A DNA stretch of 64,000 nucleotides, taken from Sinomonas terrae. GTDB lineage: Bacteria; Actinomycetota; Actinomycetes; Actinomycetales; Micrococcaceae. The stretch lies in NCBI RefSeq assembly GCF_022539255.1, contig NZ_JAKZBV010000001.1:2542001-2606000 (forward strand), in the 5' to 3' direction. The position numbers and the translations under genes are program-made. Positions 60,755-64,000 of the stretch are shown in pieces; within the stretch, counting starts at the first letter, position 1, and every line of letters begins with the position of its first letter. A model generated the notes under the pieces. The model saw only the letters and a list, made by a program, of their open reading frames with translations. It did not search any database and was not told where the DNA came from.

Positions 60755-61540
60755 TCAGTGCGTGGCGGGTCGTCGCCGCGCCCGGTAGGAGCCGGCCTGG
60801 ATGGTGATCTGGTAGGCGTTGTTGACGAGCCGGTCCAGGAGGGACTCGGCGACGACCTGGTTCGGGAACAGGGGGTACCACTCCTGGGGTGCCCGGTTGG
60901 TGGTGACGACGATGGAGCGGGCGGGGCGCTCGTTGACGATCTCGTAGAGGTCGTCGCCCTGGGCCGGGGTGAACTCGCGCATCGCGAAGTCGTCCAGGAT
61001 CAGCAGGTCGGGCTTGGTGTAGGCGCGCAGGCGATGGGCCCAGCTCCCGTCCGCGTGCCCGCCGGCGAGGTCGGCCAGGACCCGGGAGGTGGCGGCGAAC
61101 CGGACGGTGTGCCCGGCCCGGATGGCCTGGTGCCCGAACGCGGTGGCGATGTGGGTCTTGCCGGAGCCGACGGCGCCGCTGATGATCACGTGCTGGCCGG
61201 TGCGGACCCATTCGGCGTTGGCGAGGTCGCGGATCCGGGCGGCGGGGATGCCGGGGTCGGCGGTGAAGTCGAAGTTCTCGATCCTGCCGTCGGATTCGAA
61301 CTTCGCGGCCCTGGTGCGCCGCTCCAATGCCGCGGAGTCGCGGCGGTTGATCTCGTCCAGGCACAGGGCCTGGAGGAAGTCCAGGAACCCGAGCTGGCCC
61401 TCGGCGGCTTGGGCGAGCCGGTTCTCGAGGGAGTCGAGCATCCCGGAGAGGCGCAGGGTGCGCAGGGAGGCGGCGAGCTGGGTGCGGTCGGCTCCCGCGG
61501 GGCTTGGAAGGGCCGGGGCGGTGCTGGGCGTGGTGGTCAT
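60755..61540 (-). CDS. istB: IS21 helper ATPase IstB
   Basis: 261 residues, DnaC/DnaA-like AAA+ ATPase that directs the IstA transposase to its target. Walker A VIISGAVGSGKTHIATAFG, Walker B LLILDDFAMRE, and SIVVTTNRAPQEWYPLF (sensor region). Full length, 81 bp downstream of istA. Confidence 0.96.
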   Translation of the reverse strand: MTTTPSTAPALPSPAGADRTQLAASLRTLRLSGMLDSLENRLAQAAEGQLGFLDFLQALCLDEINRRDSAALERRTRAAKFESDGRIENFDFTADPGIPAARIRDLANAEWVRTGQHVIISGAVGSGKTHIATAFGHQAIRAGHTVRFAATSRVLADLAGGHADGSWAHRLRAYTKPDLLILDDFAMREFTPAQGDDLYEIVNERPARSIVVTTNRAPQEWYPLFPNQVVAESLLDRLVNNAYQITIQAGSYRARRRPATH

Positions 61541-61621
61541 GGTGGTTCTCCTCTTCGTCGTGATGGGCGCGCGCCCCCGGCCGGCACGCCGGCCGGGGGC
61601 ATGCGTTCGCGTCTGCGGGGT

Positions 61622-63145
61622 TCAGCTGGCGGTGAAGGCGCCGGGGCCGCGGAGGTAGGCGCCGGCGCCGTTGTCGCCGTTGGAGCGCACGGGCAGGACG
61701 GTCACGCCTGCGGTCAGGAGGCCCCGGACGGTCTTCAGGGTCGGGTCCCCGGCCGCGATCGCCGCGGCGCAGGCGGTCTCCACCGCCTCGGGGCGGTGGG
61801 TGCCGGCGAGGCGGATGATGCCCTGCGCGGCGCGGATCCGGTGCACCGCCGGCTCCTCCAGCAGCCCCTCGACCAGGGCCGCGGCGGCAGGGCCGATCAG
61901 GGAAGAATTCTCCCGGCACCATGCCGCGTCCCGGGTGAAGAACCCTGCGGCCGCGGGCGGGTAGTCGGACAGGTCGGTCTGGCGTCCCTTGGCGATCCTG
62001 GGGTGGACCTTCGCGATCGCCCCGTCGAGGTGGAACTCGACCGTCGTGCCGCTCAGCCGCACGTCCAGGCGGGTCCCGACGAGCTGGTAGGGCACCGAGT
62101 AGAGCACCCCCTTGACCGAGGCGTGGCAGTCCGATCCGACCATGGCGGTGCGCCACTCGGCGGGCTCGAGCCTGCGGGGCGGCAGCGGGACCAGGGCCGG
62201 GCGCTCCACCGCGGCCAGGACCTCCCAGGACGTCTGCCCGGCCAGGGCCCTGGGCTTGTGGGCCCCGGCGACGTCGCGGCACCACCGCACGGCCTCGGCG
62301 CGCATCTGCGCCATCGAGGTGAAGGACCTGCCGGCCCAGAACGAGCCGCGCACGTACTGGACCATCCGCTCCACGTGCGGCTTGTCCTTGGGCCTGTTCC
62401 CCCTGGCCGGGTCCAGCAGGGTCCCGTAGTGCTCGGCCAGCTCGGCGTAGGCCCGGTTGAGCTTGGGGTCGTAGAGGTCGGGCCTGATGACCCCGGCCTT
62501 GAGGTTGTCCGAGGTGATCCGGCGCGGGACGCCCTCGAAGAGCTCGAACGCGGCCACGTGCGCGTTCGTCCACACCGTCTGGTCCATCCGGGTCGTGGGA
62601 TAGACGAAGGGCAGCTTCGAGAACGGCAGCGTGAGCACGAACGCCCACACCCGGTGGCCCCTGCCGGTCTCCGGGTCGCGCCAGTGCCCGAGCATGCCAT
62701 AGTCGACCTCGCCGAGCTCTCCCGGCGCGGACGGGGGCTTGAGCACCGTGGGCTTCCGCCCCGCCCGCCCGGCATCGGGCAGGGTCGCGGCCAGCCAGCG
62801 GTAGAACGAGCGCTGCGAGGCGTTCACCCCGTGCTCGTCCACGAGGCGCTGGTGGACCACGGCCCCGGCGACCCCGGCCTCCAGCTGCTCCCTGACCCAC
62901 TCGATGCGGGCGTCGAACTCCGGCCAGGAGACCTGCCGCAGCCTCCCGTCCACCACCGTCGGGAACCAGCCCGCGACCATGTCCCGCCACTCCTCGGCGT
63001 TCAGCCCGAGCCCCGGGGACAGGCCCTCGGCCTCGGCCGGGGCAAGGTACTTCGCCACAGTCTTGCGGTCCATGCCCAACGACACTGCCAGCTCGCTCTT
63101 CGAGCGGCCCGCGTCCCAGTGCATGAACAGTTCGATCAGATCCAT
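61622..63145 (-). CDS. istA: IS21 transposase IstA
   Basis: 507 residues from the ATG at 63145 (AGGAG 10 bases upstream). N-terminal helix-turn-helix (MDLIELFMHWDAGRSKSELAVSLGMDRKTVAKYL), then the DDE integrase-like core: LGEVDYGMLGHW, GVPRRITSDNLKAGVI, and the Glu in KPHVERMVQYVRGSFW. The C-terminal region CHASVKGVLYSVPYQLVG is family-typical. No frameshift, so the element looks intact. Confidence 0.96.
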   Translation of the reverse strand: MDLIELFMHWDAGRSKSELAVSLGMDRKTVAKYLAPAEAEGLSPGLGLNAEEWRDMVAGWFPTVVDGRLRQVSWPEFDARIEWVREQLEAGVAGAVVHQRLVDEHGVNASQRSFYRWLAATLPDAGRAGRKPTVLKPPSAPGELGEVDYGMLGHWRDPETGRGHRVWAFVLTLPFSKLPFVYPTTRMDQTVWTNAHVAAFELFEGVPRRITSDNLKAGVIRPDLYDPKLNRAYAELAEHYGTLLDPARGNRPKDKPHVERMVQYVRGSFWAGRSFTSMAQMRAEAVRWCRDVAGAHKPRALAGQTSWEVLAAVERPALVPLPPRRLEPAEWRTAMVGSDCHASVKGVLYSVPYQLVGTRLDVRLSGTTVEFHLDGAIAKVHPRIAKGRQTDLSDYPPAAAGFFTRDAAWCRENSSLIGPAAAALVEGLLEEPAVHRIRAAQGIIRLAGTHRPEAVETACAAAIAAGDPTLKTVRGLLTAGVTVLPVRSNGDNGAGAYLRGPGAFTAS

Positions 63146-63311
63146 CGCTGCCACACTCCTACGCGCCAAACCACGAACCCCGCCTCCGGCCCGACCATCG
63201 GACCCGAGGCAAGGCTCTCGGACAAGGCACCGGCGGCGCGTGACGTCATCCCCATGGGAATTCCGTGGCGAACCACCGCTCAAGGTGGGGAAATCCGTGG
63301 CGAGAACCGAC

Positions 63312-64000
63312 CTACGAGTGAGGAATTACGCGGCGGACGACACAATCGACTCCTGCGGGTTGGGTAGCCGACTGGTTCGCTTGCACCTCGGGTCGGCACA
63401 ACGTCCGAGTTTCGAGCGGCTCGTGAACTCTCGCCGAGGAGTTGGCGAAGAGCCGTCGCAAGCCGCGGCAGCCGAAGGGGCCGTCAACCAATAGGGCGGC
63501 CGGTTCCAGGATCGGGCTGATGGCCTGACCTTTACCGGGCCCGGCGCCGGGCCGACCTCGGTTGCCGGGGAGAGTGTGTGCACCTGCCTGCTGGGAGGTG
63601 TCGCACCGATGCTCACAACGAGCCGCAGACGGAAGGGCCAGTACGGGTTCGCCCTGCTGGAATGGTCCGGTCCGAGGTCGCCGCGCGCTGGCAGAGGCGT
63701 CCCGGCTCACCAGCGCCGGCAAAAGCCCCGGTCAGGCGGTGGGGCCACGGTGGCCCCAGCGCCGGTGATTGAACGGGACGAAGCGGGAACAGGCCGCCGC
63801 GCCTATGGTTGCCGGCGAGACTCGAATGCTTCAGCGACCTGCAACGCCTGGAACCAGCGAGTCGAGCCGGTTCACCGACAGCGCGTAAAAGCCCAGGTCG
63901 CGCGGTGCCGCCACGGTAGCGGCACCGGCACCACCGGCCGAGAACGCACCTGAAGCATGCCCGCGCGCCGATCCGCTCGCGCCACAAGCGCGCGAAGGAT
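63312..64000. other. right end of window, no supportable gene
   Basis: About 690 bp right of the IS21 element. Only short frames in several phases, none with a convincing start or family. From about 63574 the sequence begins GTGTGCACCTGCC and contains many GC-rich short inverted segments (for example GGGGCCACGGTGGCCCC near 63742), which could suggest the structured 5' part of a group II intron, but this was not verified. No tRNA or integrase is seen. Confidence 0.35.

Larger units (their letters stand above)
60595..63311 (-). mobile_element. IS21-family element
   Basis: About 2.7 kb. Each end carries two copies of a 17-bp motif CGCCACGGAATTCCCCA: left at 60602-60618 and 60626-60642, right (inverted, slightly varied) at 63255-63270 and 63286-63302. 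Multiple terminal repeats are usual for IS21. The left tip appears to be TGTCGACCGCC; exact tips and target duplication could not be fixed. Carries istA and istB on the minus strand. Confidence 0.88.

Noticed and set aside
60273..62990. 905-codon minus-strand open frame, very rich in Arg, Pro and Gly
   Set aside because: It runs across istA and istB in another frame; the IS21 proteins have all family motifs, this frame has none.

Overview
The window is high-GC DNA from an actinobacterium. The left part has the gene order GcvH / FHA (GarA/OdhI) / MerR (FtsR) / bifunctional nuclease / MerR next to a ParA-like gene and pyruvate carboxylase, which points to the Micrococcales, most likely Micrococcaceae (Arthrobacter/Sinomonas-like). 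The genus is an inference; the gene order is seen in the sequence.

Region 1 (1-21.3 kb) is ordinary chromosome. It holds the end of a long-chain acyl-CoA ligase, a MinD-like ATPase with a repeated His/Asp-rich N-terminus, pyruvate carboxylase, a ParA-like ATPase, the MerR-nuclease-FtsR-GarA-GcvH block, an Fpg/Nei glycosylase, a dienelactone hydrolase-like protein, an MFS carrier and a luciferase-like monooxygenase. It ends with a sugar-uptake locus: binding protein plus two permeases on the minus strand, two Gfo/Idh/MocA oxidoreductases and a LacI regulator on the plus strand. Two matching palindromic operator candidates lie between the divergent arms.

Region 2 begins at a 37-base 3' fragment of a tRNA-Pro gene (21625-21661), which still has its transcription terminator on the chromosome side. 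This looks like one end of an integrated genomic island; the other end is not visible and probably lies beyond the window. Next come a large MobF relaxase (no other transfer genes, no integrase), decayed DNA and two unrecognised genes.

Region 3 (29.8-54.6 kb) is the main find: a complete dpd system, which places 7-deazaguanine bases in DNA. A minus-strand operon queC-queE-queD-folE2 can make the precursor preQ0 from GTP. Divergent from it are a dpdC candidate, dpdB, dpdA (the TGT-like base-exchange enzyme) and a second dpdB-like gene. After a 527-bp gap comes a tightly coupled operon dpdE-F-G-H-I-J-K-D: three helicase/translocase-type proteins, a large P-loop ATPase, a phospholipase D-like protein and accessory proteins. 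In the family these are tied to restriction of unmodified DNA. The unusual feature is two diverged DpdB paralogues flanking dpdA.

Region 4 (54.6-64 kb) is a mobile-element scrapyard. It contains a resolvase remnant, a small membrane-protein gene with a 56-codon partner, an ISL3-family element interrupted by a second ISL3-family element (both with exact 8-bp target duplications), an IS3-family element next to an MFS transporter remnant, and an IS21-family istA/istB element. The last 0.7 kb has no gene that can be supported.
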